NCBI GenBank assembly: GCA_913061145.1
Contig: CAJXUQ010000015.1
Location: forward strand, 1-64,000
Reading direction: 5' to 3'
DNA: 64,000 bases
From: an uncultured Haliea sp.
GTDB lineage: Bacteria; Pseudomonadota; Gammaproteobacteria; Pseudomonadales; Halieaceae
The notes under the pieces are model-generated. The model saw only the letters and a program-made list of their open reading frames with translations, made no database searches and was not told the DNA's origin. Of this stretch, positions 63,923-64,000 are shown one piece after another; the first letter of the stretch is position 1, and each line of letters starts with the position of its first letter. The position numbers and the translations under genes are program-made.

Positions 63923-64000
63923 ATGTCACTCAAAAAGCTGGCGTGCAGCGCCTGCCTCGCACTGCTCGCGACCCAGACCGCCGCACAAGCAGACGAGACC
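63923..64000 (+). CDS. Start of an exported protein, cut by the window end
   Basis: ATG 63923 opens 26 codons reading MSLKKLACSACLALLATQTAAQADET, a clean signal peptide with likely cleavage after AQA. Ribosome site GGAGAG lies upstream. The rest lies beyond the window, so the product cannot be named. Divergent from the MFS gene. Confidence 0.8.
   Translation, partial: MSLKKLACSACLALLATQTAAQADET

Overview
The window is a high-GC gammaproteobacterial chromosome fragment. Gene content and order (lptD-surA-pdxA, ksgA-apaG-apaH, folK-folB, tsaD, rpsU-yqeY-dnaG-rpoD, amgK-murU divergent from lptD) fit a Pseudomonas/Cellvibrionales-type genome, perhaps a marine Halieaceae-like bacterium. That placement is an inference from synteny and protein character; no 16S gene is present. 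The first 26 bases are a Nextera library adapter, so the left edge is an assembly end, not biology.

Region 1 (27-4450) is one end of an integrative and conjugative element (ICE): a MobH/TraI_2 relaxase, an XRE regulator divergent from a LysR effector domain that has lost its DNA-binding domain, and a P4-type tyrosine integrase whose promoter faces the chromosome. The chromosomal side resumes exactly inside trpG: after 11 codons of a recognisable TrpG start (MPDILMIDNYD) the sequence changes to element DNA and a stop follows at once. The element thus appears to have inserted into the 5' end of trpG, splitting the tryptophan operon. This resembles how SXT/R391 (also MobH) uses the 5' end of prfC. 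It is the most interesting feature of the window.

Region 2 (4448-9457, minus strand) is a compact, probably co-transcribed block: amgK-murU (MurNAc recycling), rpe, trpE, a methyltransferase, truncated trpG, mostly with 4-bp GTGA/ATGA overlaps. Region 3 (9.5-28.4 kb) is housekeeping: envelope biogenesis (lptD, surA), pyridoxal phosphate (pdxA), a Wzm/Wzt-like ABC exporter set in the opposite direction, rRNA methylation (ksgA), apaG, apaH, cca, folK, folB, tsaD, then the macromolecular-synthesis operon rpsU, yqeY, dnaG, rpoD, followed by a glycosyltransferase, an exported unknown protein and a tRNA with anticodon CAT.

Region 4 (28.4-54.3 kb) is accessory and metabolic: a DUF3604 exported protein, Cho-like nuclease, lipoproteins, YghU-type glutathione enzyme, YebC/YeeN protein, DUF885 peptidase, a kynureninase cluster with two formamidase-like hydrolases, GDPD lipoprotein, sulfatase, quinone-type oxidoreductase, BCCT transporter, lytic transglycosylase, aldose sugar dehydrogenase, SDR, DUF2892 and DUF1295 membrane proteins, YaeQ, a nuclease and endonuclease VIII. 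Region 5 (54.5-64 kb) holds a five-gene Yej/Opp-type peptide ABC importer, a tiny Cys-rich protein, a wax ester synthase with a histone-like basic tail, an MFS transporter and the start of an exported protein cut by the window end.

Recurring oddities are three short tandem-repeat arrays (28-, 18- and 15-bp units) in intergenic spacers, a hairpin that would bury the trpG start codon, and several operator-like palindromes. No rRNA, CRISPR array or complete insertion sequence was seen.
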